IMG/VR virus record: IMGVR_UViG_3300042471_000681
Span: 1 to 38,780 of that record
Reading direction: 5' to 3' (one strand)
Origin: a virus
Length of the DNA: 38,780 nucleotides
Positions 30,155 to 37,773 of the stretch are shown piece by piece (within the stretch, counting starts at the first letter, position 1; each line of letters begins with the position of its first letter). The position numbers and the translations under genes were made by a program. The notes under the pieces were generated by a model. The model was not told the origin of the DNA, searched no databases, and saw nothing but the letters and a program-made list of their open reading frames with translations.

Positions 30155-30941
30155 AAGGCTTGAACGAGTATGGGTACTCTCCCCAGTGGTTGAGTTGCAT
30201 TTTGGGCTTCATAGCGAAGTGCTGCACACCTGCTAGGGTCATCCGGACTGCCGCAGCGTAATCCTCAGAGAGATACTCGAGTTTACCCGGCCTCGATTCC
30301 ATTGCGAACGGCATCCACAAGGTGGGGAAGCGCTCGACGCGCACATCCTCGCACCAGTCGACTTTGTACGGGTACTGCACTCCTGACCCTGCCAGCGCAT
30401 CAAGTGTTGCTATAAGGCATTTGCGGGGGATTGCGAGGCATCCGGACGCGAACATCGTGATGGGCACAAGCTCCGCTGCGCATTCGGCGTCAGAGACCTG
30501 ATGCTTCAGGGCCTGCAAGTGCTCTGCCTTGGGCCGGAGGGCCGGCCTGGGCGGAACCGTGCGGCATGGGTAGGGGATACAGACTGTTGCTTGGTGCTCA
30601 TGGGCCAGCTCGGCCATGTGGATGATGTCGGATGCATCGAACTCAATGTCGTGGTCGAGTTGGATCCACACGTCCTTGCCTGAGTCGAGGAACCACTTGG
30701 TAGCGCGGCACCGGGACCGGCTGATCAATGCATCCTCCCGGATGGTGCGCAGGTCGGTCTGGCGATCTGACCATGAGAATTTGGCGGTCAGGTCGACCCA
30801 GGACATGATGCACGCGGAACTCATGCCACCGTAGGCGTACATACTGAAGTGGATCGACGGCCTGGTGCCTGCCTGGGTCGGTTGCTCTGTTGGAATGAAT
30901 GGATCTGCCATCTGTGGGGATTCTGCCTTGGTTGCGTTCAT
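30144..30941 (-). CDS. GT-A-type glycosyltransferase-like protein
   Basis: In this 265-aa protein residues about 60-105 give the best evidence: REDALISRSRCRATKWFLDS followed by KDVWIQLDHDIEFDASDI. The D-H-D after a hydrophobic strand is the DxD metal/nucleotide-sugar site of GT-A enzymes, and the Arg-rich helix before it is typical. Later motifs (TMFASGCLAIPRKCL; YKVDWCEDVRVERFPTLWM) place Asp/Glu acceptor-site residues as in GT2-like folds. The substrate could be phage DNA, a virion protein or a host glycan. The ATG at 30941 overlaps the HTH gene stop as ATGA. The family call is moderate. Confidence 0.6.
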   Translation of the reverse strand: MNATKAESPQMADPFIPTEQPTQAGTRPSIHFSMYAYGGMSSACIMSWVDLTAKFSWSDRQTDLRTIREDALISRSRCRATKWFLDSGKDVWIQLDHDIEFDASDIIHMAELAHEHQATVCIPYPCRTVPPRPALRPKAEHLQALKHQVSDAECAAELVPITMFASGCLAIPRKCLIATLDALAGSGVQYPYKVDWCEDVRVERFPTLWMPFAMESRPGKLEYLSEDYAAAVRMTLAGVQHFAMKPKMQLNHWGEYPYSFKPYAG

Positions 30942-31264
30942 GGTACAATGTCCTTTCGTTGGCTTGCGAGGAAGAGCTCATGCCCCTTGCTGATCAGGTA
31001 GACCACGCTGCCTCGGGGCACTTGGCAGGCCGTGGCGACATCGTTCAGCGACAGGCCGCGGTCACGCAGGTCGTAGGCCTTGCGTGCCATGTCCGGCGTG
31101 TGGCGCTGCTCGGTGACTTCCGGCTCATCCTGCATGACCGGGGCTGGCGTGCCGTCCTCCTTGAACGCCATGTCCTTGGGGTACGACAGCCAGCCACGCT
31201 GCACGCCTATCTTCACAAGGTGCGGTGCCTCCATCAATAGTTTGGTTGTGTTTGTTACTATCAT
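30938..31264 (-). CDS. helix-turn-helix protein
   Basis: In this 108-aa protein the C-terminal half carries an HTH of the resolvase/sigma-4-like type: MARKAYDLRDRGLSLNDVAT then ACQVPRGSVVYLISKGHELF (about residues 59-96). The N-terminal half (LVKIGVQRGWLSYPKDMAFK) is polar and may contact a partner. It probably regulates transcription or recognises DNA. The ATG at 31264 overlaps the zinc-finger gene stop as ATGA, and its own stop overlaps the glycosyltransferase gene, so it belongs to the replication-side operon. Confidence 0.6.
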   Translation of the reverse strand: MIVTNTTKLLMEAPHLVKIGVQRGWLSYPKDMAFKEDGTPAPVMQDEPEVTEQRHTPDMARKAYDLRDRGLSLNDVATACQVPRGSVVYLISKGHELFLASQRKDIVP

Positions 31265-31668
31265 AACAGTGATATGTCTAGTGGTGTAGCGGGCAAGTGC
31301 TGCCTACCCTTGCCGCTTTTATCTCCTATAAGCTGAAATATGCGTTGTCTATGTGCCTTGCCGCTGGCGCCGGGGTGGATAACGCAACCAAACCTTCCGT
31401 CTGCCTGGATGACGAGATGGTTGCGTTGTTTGTCCCCTCCTTCCTCGGCACAGGCTGGGCATTGCCCGACCAATTTCGAGCCAATTTTGCGCAGGCCTAC
31501 CGCTGTCAAGCACTGTCTAGTGTTTGGGGCGGGAGGGGCGGCATTTCCCAACTTCATTCCTACCTTAGAGCAGCCTATACCCACTTTTACATCACTACCA
31601 CCGAGTTGAGAAGTGCCGCCCGCCGCCCCAAACGCTTGACAACACTTGACAGATCCAGTGCTTTTCAT
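31261..31668 (-). CDS. primase-type zinc-finger protein
   Basis: The 135-aa protein's C-terminal half contains Cys70-PAC-Cys73 (VGQCPACAEEGGDKQRNHLV), then GRFGCVIHPGASGKAHRQRI with Cys95, His98 and His106. This is the layout of CHC2/DNA-primase zinc fingers (C-x2-C ... F-x-C-x2-H-P-G-x-x-G) that recognise priming sites. It is encoded directly after the primase-helicase as a separate protein (ATGA overlap at 31665-31668) and probably works with it. The N-terminal 55 residues are low in conservation and are encoded by a long inverted repeat, see 31503-31652. Confidence 0.65.
   Translation of the reverse strand: MKSTGSVKCCQAFGAAGGTSQLGGSDVKVGIGCSKVGMKLGNAAPPAPNTRQCLTAVGLRKIGSKLVGQCPACAEEGGDKQRNHLVIQADGRFGCVIHPGASGKAHRQRIFQLIGDKSGKGRQHLPATPLDISLL
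31503..31652. repeat. long imperfect inverted repeat inside the zinc-finger gene
   Basis: Arms 31503-31546 and 31611-31652 are reverse complements at about 36 of 42 aligned positions, with an exact 11-bp core GTTTGGGGCGG and an exact CTGTCAAG outer end, separated by 64 bp. The outer parts contain several TTGACA-like units (three within 31500-31652). The repeat underlies the protein's poorly conserved N-terminus. Such a structure next to primase and helicase genes could be a replication origin, an initiator binding site or an RNA hairpin. Confidence 0.6.
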
Positions 31669-33635
31669 GCGGTCAAGGTCACTTTCATGTAGCCTCGGGA
31701 CTGTTGTTGCTGACTGTCGCTACGGTGAATGTGTTTCGACGGGATGGCCTGGTGTATCTCCAGCATCAGTTCAGCGGCACGTTTCTGGAAACGCTTCTCC
31801 GGTTCAGGCCCCCATTCCTTGTTGTTACACATCGTCATGTAAGCACTATATAGTTCCTCGGTTGTGATACAATCCGACGACATACTGCTACCCCGGACAT
31901 GGTTGACAACAAAGTATCTAACACTATCGCTTTCGCTCAATAAGTTGTCTATCATACCGCGCTGCCTCTCGGTCACCGGGAACGGCCTACCGGCCTGCAT
32001 CACCCGGCACAAGTCCTCCGCGCCCTCTAGGAACCAGTTCAATATCCCGCTGCCTTCCCGCTCAATCATCACGTCGTGATAGTTGGGGATCACCTTCTCC
32101 GGCTTGGGCTGGCTGAAGTCGAGCAGCAGCAGCCGTCTCGACCACGCTCCCAAATCTCCCTGCACGTTGACCTTCAGCCTACTATTGGCCGTCACGATGA
32201 CGTTCCAGTCGCCGACCACGGCCTTGGCACCGCTCTTGCCCTTGAACTCGACGGCCAGCCTGTCGCCGCCGGTCAGCGCCTTCAGGAACTGGCTCTCCTC
32301 GCAGGACAGGAAGTCCGGCGGCACATCGCTACCGATCAACAGTGTCCGGTCATGGAAGTTGCCCAGTTCAAACCGGCTGCCCAAGTGATTCGTTCTCAGC
32401 TCGCTGCAGTTCTCGTCGCCCACCAGCCGCCGCACCAGCCCGGCCACCGTGCTCTTCCCGCCGCCACCGGTTCCGGTCAGCAGCAGAATCACCTGCGGCC
32501 TATTCCTCTGCAGCAGCGCCAGTCCGCCCCATCTCTGCAGCAGTACCTGATCCTCGCGCTCGGGCAGCGCATGATCCAGGAAGGCCTGCCACATCTCGCT
32601 GCTTGCCCCCTGGACATACCGCACCGGCGTCTGATTCCTCGACATCCACTCCGGGCCGAACCCGTGCATTGCGTAGGGCACGCTCCTGAGATCCACCATG
32701 ACATTGCTGCAGTGCACCACGCTGTCCGGCCTGGTAAACGGATTACGCTCCACCTGCAGCGCCCCGATCAGATCGACCACCTGATCCGCGAAGCTCACGG
32801 TCAGCCGCGTCAGGAGCGCCGGCAGCCGCGGGTCCTCCGTCGAGGCCACCTGATCCAACAGAACGCGCCTGGCGGTCTCCAGGACCCGCTGCTGCATCTC
32901 CTCGCGGCTCATGGATATCCAAATCCCCCTGTCGCCGGCATACCAGTAGTGCTGCCCGGTCTGGGCATCGAATAACAAGCGCTCCTTGTGCGCCATGTAG
33001 CCGGCAAAGAAGGTTGGGTGCAGATTGCCCGTGCCGCTCCGGCCGAACGTCCAGGGCACGCCATGCAGCCGGAGCAACTGCGCCATCTCATCCCTACTGC
33101 CCGGCACCGGCCATCCATCGGGCCAACGGATCTGGCTGAACTCCAGCGCCACCGGCGGCCTGTCCACCAGCACGCTATACTCGCAGCCGCTCGGGTGCAC
33201 GCCCTTCACCGTGCTCAGGTTCCCCGTGCTGCGCCATTCGTACAGCGGCTTGCCCATCATGCGCCCATTGACCTCCACCATCTCGGTCGTGCTGCGCTCC
33301 GCGCACGGCTTGGGGTATGCCCCCGTGATCCTCACGCCGACCTGAGCGCCCCGCTTGCCCTTCCACCGGGCACTGCCCTGCAGCACCGGATTCACCTTCA
33401 GGAACGCCTCCAGACTCCCCTCATCGTCGAAGTCTATCGCACACAGTCCGCCGGAGAACTCCCCCAGCCTCACAGCCACGTTCCCGTGCTCGAGCATGAC
33501 CCGGTAAACATCCCTCTTGGTACTCTCCATGGTCTCCTGAGTGTACTTGACCATCGGAATCTTGGTCCCGGGATTCTGCGGCACCAGGAACAGCGGCGTG
33601 CCCAGCCATCCCTCGATCTCTTGCGTCGTCATCAT
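31665..33635 (-). CDS. primase-polymerase / SF3 (D5-like) helicase
   Basis: This 656-aa fusion has an N-terminal domain that fits an archaeo-eukaryotic primase-polymerase (AEP/Prim-Pol): NVAVRLGEFSGGLCAIDFDD with the Asp68-x-Asp70 pair, then a strand and His-rich region. The C-terminal half is a D5/P4-type superfamily 3 helicase with Walker A GTGGGGKST (Lys394), Walker B and sensor stretches (RTLLIGSDVPPDF; WNVIVTANSRLKV) and an arginine-finger region WSRRLLLLDF. It should unwind DNA and synthesise primers for phage replication. The ATG at 33635 overlaps the Pif1-like helicase stop as ATGA. The Prim-Pol call is less certain than the helicase. Confidence 0.8.
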   Translation of the reverse strand: MMTTQEIEGWLGTPLFLVPQNPGTKIPMVKYTQETMESTKRDVYRVMLEHGNVAVRLGEFSGGLCAIDFDDEGSLEAFLKVNPVLQGSARWKGKRGAQVGVRITGAYPKPCAERSTTEMVEVNGRMMGKPLYEWRSTGNLSTVKGVHPSGCEYSVLVDRPPVALEFSQIRWPDGWPVPGSRDEMAQLLRLHGVPWTFGRSGTGNLHPTFFAGYMAHKERLLFDAQTGQHYWYAGDRGIWISMSREEMQQRVLETARRVLLDQVASTEDPRLPALLTRLTVSFADQVVDLIGALQVERNPFTRPDSVVHCSNVMVDLRSVPYAMHGFGPEWMSRNQTPVRYVQGASSEMWQAFLDHALPEREDQVLLQRWGGLALLQRNRPQVILLLTGTGGGGKSTVAGLVRRLVGDENCSELRTNHLGSRFELGNFHDRTLLIGSDVPPDFLSCEESQFLKALTGGDRLAVEFKGKSGAKAVVGDWNVIVTANSRLKVNVQGDLGAWSRRLLLLDFSQPKPEKVIPNYHDVMIEREGSGILNWFLEGAEDLCRVMQAGRPFPVTERQRGMIDNLLSESDSVRYFVVNHVRGSSMSSDCITTEELYSAYMTMCNNKEWGPEPEKRFQKRAAELMLEIHQAIPSKHIHRSDSQQQQSRGYMKVTLTA

Positions 33636-34888
33636 ACCTCTTCACGCCTTTCAAACCGCAACGCCTCCTCGCTGATGAACCAGCCCTTCGGCCACTCGGT
33701 CAGGTAGATCCCGCCCAGCGTCCGCACCCGGCTCAGTGCCACGTAGGCCTGCCCAGGCTCCCGGGCCGCCCGGATATCGATCCTAGCAGCGTCTAGGGTC
33801 AATCCCTGCGCCCGGTGTATGGTCATCGCGTAGGCCAATCGGAGCGGGTATTGTTGGACGGTGACCCCCAGACTCTCAAAGAACCATTTGCGCCGGCCCA
33901 AGCAAATCTTCTCACCGCGGCTCTCGACCACGATATCCCCACCCCGAAACTCCACCACCCGGCCCACCTGCCCATTGTAGAAGCCCTGCTCCGCATCGTT
34001 CGCGGTAAACATCACGGCAGCCCCGGGCTTCAACTGCAGCACCCGCGGCGTGCTCATGTTCTTGGTGGCGAACTCCACCGCCTGATCCACACCCTTGACC
34101 TCGGCGTCAAACACGGCAATCGGGCCATCAATACTGCTCAAGCGGTAGTTGTTCCACTTATCCACCTGCACGTTGTGCGTCATCAGCCGGGTGATGTGCT
34201 CCGGCGGGTTCATCCTCAGCGCACTACGCAGCAACTGGTTGTCCCGCGGCTTCATCCTGCCAACGCGGAACCCGCTCAACATCTCAATGAAAGGCACGTC
34301 ATTCTGCCGCCGCACCTTCTCGAGCTTGATCGTCTTGAAGTCGGCCTCCTTCCAAGCCTGACTCAGGAATGCCCAGTCGTAGGGCTTGCTCTGGTCGGTC
34401 CTGACCGGCGGCAACTGCAGGAAGTCGCCCAAGAAGATAACCTGTAACCCGCCGAAGGGCCGGCTGTCTTCCCTGATCCGCTTCAACCAGTAGTTCAGGA
34501 AGTCGAGATGCCGGCCGGCCATCATGCTGATCTCGTCGACCACCAGCACCTCGGTAGCCCGCACCCGTTTGCGGGCGCCATGGATCGAAGGCTGCTCCTC
34601 CAGCCGCTCGGCAGCCTGCAGGAAGTCCTCGCCATCCTGCGGCCCCAACTGCATCCCGCACCACCTGTGCACGGTGGTCCCGCCTATATTCAGCGCGGCA
34701 ATGCCTGTCGGGGCCGTCACCGCCACGCCCATTGCTCCTGAATCCAAGAATTGCTTGAGCAGCGTGCTCTTGCCCGTACCAGCCTGGCCGGTCAGGAACA
34801 TATTCCCTCCGGTGGTGGCCCATGCCATGAACCGGTCCTCCGGTGTCGGATCGAATTCGGCTTCCGCCGGCCAGGTGGTAGTCTCCAT
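33632..34888 (-). CDS. Pif1/RecD-like SF1 helicase
   Basis: The 418-aa protein shows SF1B helicase motifs in order: Walker A GQAGTGKS at 34-41, motif Ia VTAPTGIAALNIGGTTVHRW, Walker B LVVDEISMM (Asp118, Glu119), motif III FLGDFLQLPPV, and the C-terminal AYAMTIHRAQGLTLD and YVALSRVRTL motifs. Pif1/Dda-type helicases move 5'-3' on ssDNA and help replication or recombination. It starts one base after the exonuclease stop (TGATATG). The length is close to that of phage Dda. The assignment is strong. Confidence 0.85.
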   Translation of the reverse strand: METTTWPAEAEFDPTPEDRFMAWATTGGNMFLTGQAGTGKSTLLKQFLDSGAMGVAVTAPTGIAALNIGGTTVHRWCGMQLGPQDGEDFLQAAERLEEQPSIHGARKRVRATEVLVVDEISMMAGRHLDFLNYWLKRIREDSRPFGGLQVIFLGDFLQLPPVRTDQSKPYDWAFLSQAWKEADFKTIKLEKVRRQNDVPFIEMLSGFRVGRMKPRDNQLLRSALRMNPPEHITRLMTHNVQVDKWNNYRLSSIDGPIAVFDAEVKGVDQAVEFATKNMSTPRVLQLKPGAAVMFTANDAEQGFYNGQVGRVVEFRGGDIVVESRGEKICLGRRKWFFESLGVTVQQYPLRLAYAMTIHRAQGLTLDAARIDIRAAREPGQAYVALSRVRTLGGIYLTEWPKGWFISEEALRFERREEV

Positions 34889-34889
34889 A

Positions 34890-35552
34890 TCAGTAGGTCG
34901 GGATCAGGATGTCTGCCACCGCTTGTGTGAGCTGGACGTCGCGCAGGCAGTAGTTGATCGCCGCCTCGCGGTCGGTCTGGAAGAGCTCGCTGAACATGGC
35001 GCCGTTGCCGGCCTTGTCGCCCAGCCCGAGGTGCCTCGAGATCGCAGCCAGACTCCCGTGCGCCCGGTTGTCACCGAGCTGCCATGACTCGCGCAGGTCG
35101 ACGATCAGGTCATTCCAGTACCTGCCATTCCTGAGCCAGTACGGCACCGTCACCCGGTGCTTCCAGCTCCTCTTGATCAGAAACGGTAAATCGAACGGCT
35201 TCACATTGAATCCGATCAATTGCGGCTTGCGCTCGAAGCTGTCTAGCAGCGACCAGAACTGCAGTAGCATGGCCTTCTCGCCATCCGCGTCGGCGCAGAG
35301 CACCGCGGGCTGCTCATGCTCGACTCGGTAGCCGATGCACAGCACCTGCCCGCTCAGGGCATCCAGTGCTGCGTGCTTGATGTAGTCGCTGACGTGGTTC
35401 TCCTCGGCCCGCTGGATTTTCTCCGCGATGATGTCCGGGTTCTTGATGTTGCCCAACTTGACCTGGCTCGGGTCAAACGGTGGGATGACCAACTCCGCAA
35501 TGGGGAGCGGTCCTGTCTCGATGTCAAAGTAGATACGTGGATTTGCTGGCAT
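34890..35552 (-). CDS. DEDDy 3'-5' exonuclease (PolB-exonuclease-like)
   Basis: In this 220-aa protein exonuclease motif I is YFDIETGP with Asp10 and Glu12, motif II GFNVKPFDLPFL with Asp121, and motif III YCLRD with Tyr201 and Asp205, i.e. the complete DEDDy set. The length and strand order match stand-alone exonucleases related to the proofreading domain of family B polymerases. No polymerase is present in the window, so it may proofread for a host polymerase, or process ends in recombination. It lies between the HTH-Zn gene and the Pif1-like helicase. Confidence 0.85.
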   Translation of the reverse strand: MPANPRIYFDIETGPLPIAELVIPPFDPSQVKLGNIKNPDIIAEKIQRAEENHVSDYIKHAALDALSGQVLCIGYRVEHEQPAVLCADADGEKAMLLQFWSLLDSFERKPQLIGFNVKPFDLPFLIKRSWKHRVTVPYWLRNGRYWNDLIVDLRESWQLGDNRAHGSLAAISRHLGLGDKAGNGAMFSELFQTDREAAINYCLRDVQLTQAVADILIPTY

Positions 35553-35556
35553 AATG

Positions 35557-35619
35557 CTAAAACGGTTTGGATTGGTAGTTGTGCGTTTGTCCGCGGATGC
35601 GCACCCCCCGCTTGTCCAT
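35557..35619 (-). CDS. possible 20-aa mini-gene
   Basis: In the 102-bp gap before the exonuclease gene, a frame begins at ATG 35619 (MDKRGVRIRGQTHN) with GGGG 4 nt upstream and ends with TAG at 35557, 4 bp before the exonuclease ATG. The tight spacing fits the gene packing here, and the peptide is very basic. An upstream GC-rich inverted repeat (GGCAGCCCGTTGCTGCT) could instead make this a structured leader. The evidence is weak. Confidence 0.3.
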   Translation of the reverse strand: MDKRGVRIRGQTHNYQSKPF

Positions 35620-35654
35620 GAGTCCCCAGCAGCAACGGGCTGCCGGGAAAGTTG

Positions 35655-36077
35655 TCAGATCTGCTTCCCGCAGTGCGGGCACAGCTTGGGCATCTTGGGC
35701 TGCTTGATCAGCACCGGAACGCCCAGCCATTCGCAGATCTCGGAGTAGGACTTCCATCCGAATCCGGTTACCGAATGCGGGTGCAGGTGCCCCGATGCGT
35801 AAAGGCTCATGGCCTCGTCCCTGTTCTTCACCGCCATCCGGTTGAGGACATTGAATGTGCGCGTGCTGAACGGCCATCCCCACTGCGCCTGAATTGCTTC
35901 CTTGGCCTTGGCCGCCATGGAGATCTGGCTGACCCGCTGCTTGCTCAATCCGAGCACCGCACCGATGCGGGTGATTGACTGGCCCTCGGCCCTCATCTGC
36001 ATCACCTCGGGGATAAGGTGCGCGATCTTGGAGTACTTCTTCTTGGGAGCAGTCATAGACTCAGTAGTTGAGGTCAT
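35655..36077 (-). CDS. HTH protein with C-terminal zinc-knuckle motif
   Basis: I choose ATG 36077 because GGAAGAGG lies directly in front; ATG 36056 and an ORF start at 36143 are alternatives. The 140-aa product has an HTH at about residues 31-57 (GQSITRIGAVLGLSKQRVSQ), a middle with SLYASGHLHPHSVTGFGWKS, a second winged-helix-like segment YSEICEWLGVPV, and a C-terminal CPHCGKQI with a C-x2-C pair. It is probably a DNA-binding regulator of the early genes. It overlaps the OB-fold-like gene by 17 bp. Confidence 0.6.
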   Translation of the reverse strand: MTSTTESMTAPKKKYSKIAHLIPEVMQMRAEGQSITRIGAVLGLSKQRVSQISMAAKAKEAIQAQWGWPFSTRTFNVLNRMAVKNRDEAMSLYASGHLHPHSVTGFGWKSYSEICEWLGVPVLIKQPKMPKLCPHCGKQI

Positions 36078-36843
36078 CCTCTTCCAGCTTAATCTGGGCA
36101 TCCTCGTCGGCCTTGAACTTGGCCTGATACCAAACCAGCGCATTGATCAAGCGCTTGTCGTCCGCGGTCTGCTTGACCTCGGCCCGGGCCTTGGGCAGCC
36201 AGTGCTCAATCAGGCTCGTGATGCTCTCCTCGGTCAGCTCTCGGAGCTCGATGCCCTTGTGCTTTCCGACGTGCACCTTGACCTTTGACGCATCGTCCGC
36301 CGGAGGTTGTCCGCCGCCGGTGGTCTTGCGGAAGCTCGAGTCCCCCGTAGCCGGCGCTGCCTTGCCCTCGGCCCCATCCTTCGCAGGCCGGTCCTGCAGC
36401 CGCACCCACAGACCGCTGGGTGCCAATGCCTCGCCGCTCTTATGGGCCATGATCAACTTGATGTTCGCGTAGGTCTTGCTCCCGTCCGCGCTCTGCTCGT
36501 GCCCGATGACCAGGCTGGCCGGCCGCCCGATGAGGCTCTCCAGATCCAGACTCTTGTTCTCCTGGTCGGTCAACTTCCGGCCGAACCAGTCCTTGAGGAA
36601 CTTGGTCAGCGCCGCCTTCTCATGCAGGCTGGGCACCATGGGCTTGGTGAACACCACCCAGGGCTGCACCGGGTCCCTGCTGTCGTCCTGCAGTTCGATC
36701 TCGAAGGCGAGTTTGAACTTCGCCTTCACGCCGTACTCGGTCTCGTACTCCTTCAACGGAGTCACGTCCACGCACACCGCCCGGCCCGAGAACTCGGGGC
36801 ACGGCGCGAAGTCCTTCTTACCGCTTGTTGCACTGATTATCAT
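36061..36843 (-). CDS. OB-fold / ssDNA-binding-like phage protein
   Basis: The 260-aa protein has an N-terminal part (FAPCPEFSGRAVCVDVTPLK, VKAKFKLAFEIEL, VVFTKPMVPSLHEKAALTKF, LKDWFGRKLTDQE and LIGRPASLVIGHEQSADGSK then TYANI) that matches a common phage family I associate with single-strand DNA-binding or replication-accessory OB-folds. Residues about 155-195 are a flexible linker, and the C-terminus is acidic and ends EEDDLNY, as do many SSB-type proteins that recruit partners with an acidic tail. It probably protects ssDNA for the helicases encoded downstream. It overlaps the upstream gene as ATGA. Confidence 0.6.
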   Translation of the reverse strand: MIISATSGKKDFAPCPEFSGRAVCVDVTPLKEYETEYGVKAKFKLAFEIELQDDSRDPVQPWVVFTKPMVPSLHEKAALTKFLKDWFGRKLTDQENKSLDLESLIGRPASLVIGHEQSADGSKTYANIKLIMAHKSGEALAPSGLWVRLQDRPAKDGAEGKAAPATGDSSFRKTTGGGQPPADDASKVKVHVGKHKGIELRELTEESITSLIEHWLPKARAEVKQTADDKRLINALVWYQAKFKADEDAQIKLEEDDLNY

Positions 36844-37067
36844 GTTATCGTCTTACCTATGTTGTTGTTGTTGTGTTGAATCGAGGCCTGCTTTTCGACC
36901 TCGGAAAGTTGCTGCGCCATGCGCTGGTACTGCGCCCAGTAATCGGGCCACGTCGTCTTGATCTTCGCCAGGTTCTCCTGGTCGGCCACCATCACCGCGG
37001 CACCCAGCTTGCGAACGAATGACCCGCCGTATTCGATCATCGTCCTAGCCACGTCGAAGTCTCTCAC
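36840..37067 (-). CDS. 75-aa early protein of unknown function
   Basis: The protein starts with GTG 37067 in a GTGA overlap with the 51-aa gene. The sequence RDFDVARTMIEYGGSFVRKL followed by KIKTTWPDYWAQYQRMAQQL is helical, with an Asn run (NNNN) near the C-terminus. Proteins with the FVRKLG ... WPDYWAQY pattern are known to me from small phage early genes without assigned function. It overlaps the OB-fold-like gene by 4 bp, which suggests coordinated synthesis with ssDNA-binding protein. Confidence 0.6.
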   Translation of the reverse strand: MRDFDVARTMIEYGGSFVRKLGAAVMVADQENLAKIKTTWPDYWAQYQRMAQQLSEVEKQASIQHNNNNIGKTIT

Positions 37068-37219
37068 TTGGAGCCTTTCCCGCGCTTGCGCCGCCAGTAG
37101 CTGACGTCGTCGACCTTGTAGTCCCGGGCCGCCTTGTAGATCGCGCCGGCCTGCTGCTTACTGATGCAGTAGACGCCGTCGCCCTGCCTGAGTTTCTTGG
37201 CCACTGTGTTCTCGCTCAT
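37064..37219 (-). CDS. 51-aa basic protein
   Basis: The frame starts at ATG 37219 and ends at 37064, overlapping the 28-aa gene (ATGA) and the 75-aa gene (GTGA). The product starts MSENTVAKKLRQGDGVYCIS and ends with YWRRKRGKGSK; Lys and Arg dominate. The small basic composition with aromatic residues (DYKVDDVSYW) suggests nucleic-acid or protein binding. I do not recognise a family. Coupling on both sides makes it very likely translated. Confidence 0.6.
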   Translation of the reverse strand: MSENTVAKKLRQGDGVYCISKQQAGAIYKAARDYKVDDVSYWRRKRGKGSK

Positions 37220-37302
37220 GGTGCTGGTTGCATGATGAAGTCGAAGTTGTTCTGCCTTCTGAGACGGTGATCAGGCGGCAGCTCGTGAAGTCTGGTGCTC
37301 AT
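37216..37302 (-). CDS. 28-aa mini-gene coupled on both sides
   Basis: Start ATG 37302 overlaps the stop of the 81-aa gene as ATGA, and its stop overlaps the ATG of the 51-aa gene as ATGA. The peptide begins MSTRLHELPPDHRLRRQNNF and has no recognised motif. Two perfect 4-bp overlaps in this short span are unlikely by chance and match the coupling used throughout the phage. It may be a functional micropeptide or only a translational bridge. Confidence 0.5.
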   Translation of the reverse strand: MSTRLHELPPDHRLRRQNNFDFIMQPAP

Positions 37303-37544
37303 GCTCGGAATTTCAGGCCCTCGACCAGGCTGATGCAGGTGTCCAAGATTTCGCGCTGGTGCTGCAGTGCTTCGAGTTTTTGCGCTCGGAGCTCCTCAAT
37401 CTGCCGCAGTGCCTCGGCTAGGCCGGCCTCAAGTCCGCGGGCGAACTGAGCGGGGCAGACCTCGTTCGCCGGATAGGTGTGCACAACCTCGTCCCGGTTG
37501 ATAGTGAATGCGACGGCGTCGACCATCGGTGTAGGTGGTTTCAT
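37299..37544 (-). CDS. 81-aa coiled-coil early protein
   Basis: The product begins MKPPTPMVDAVAFTINRDEV with a short strand-rich region, then HTYPANEVCPAQFARGLEAG and a C-terminal coiled coil (LAEALRQIEELRAQKLEALQ). It has a single coiled-coil layout like the array proteins but lacks their ELNAAN core, so it is not clearly a paralogue. It starts 4 bp after the previous stop. The function is unknown. Confidence 0.6.
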   Translation of the reverse strand: MKPPTPMVDAVAFTINRDEVVHTYPANEVCPAQFARGLEAGLAEALRQIEELRAQKLEALQHQREILDTCISLVEGLKFRA

Positions 37545-37548
37545 AGTT

Positions 37549-37773
37549 TTATGAGCAAAAATCCCTGCATTGCTTTATCGCGTCGTCGATTGCCGTACGC
37601 AGCACGGTCCACTCCTCTGGGTTGATGCTGATTTTTCCATGGCCATCAGCGGATTGGCTTACCTCGACGTATTCGCCGCCACCTTCATCGACGATCTCAA
37701 TGTCGGTGCATTCCATCGACAGCATATGGTCGTCGGTCGGTGACAGCACCCATTTGATCGGTCGTAGTTTCAT
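37549..37773 (-). CDS. 74-aa acidic early protein
   Basis: I place the start at ATG 37773, which overlaps the type E gene stop as ATGA and has GGAGGG 3 nt in front; the longer frame adds five residues (MVGGK). The product reads MKLRPIKWVLSPTDDHMLSM then ECTDIEIVDEGGGEYVEVSQ, a beta-rich acidic sequence with a C-terminal helix WTVLRTAIDDAIKQCRDF. Strand plus helix order suggests a compact alpha/beta fold. No family is recognised. It joins the paralogue array to the early gene cluster. Confidence 0.55.
   Translation of the reverse strand: MKLRPIKWVLSPTDDHMLSMECTDIEIVDEGGGEYVEVSQSADGHGKISINPEEWTVLRTAIDDAIKQCRDFCS

Noticed and set aside
31285-31322. Plus-strand hairpin followed by TTTT resembling a terminator
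   Set aside because: No plus-strand gene would use it, and it is inside the coding end of the zinc-finger gene.
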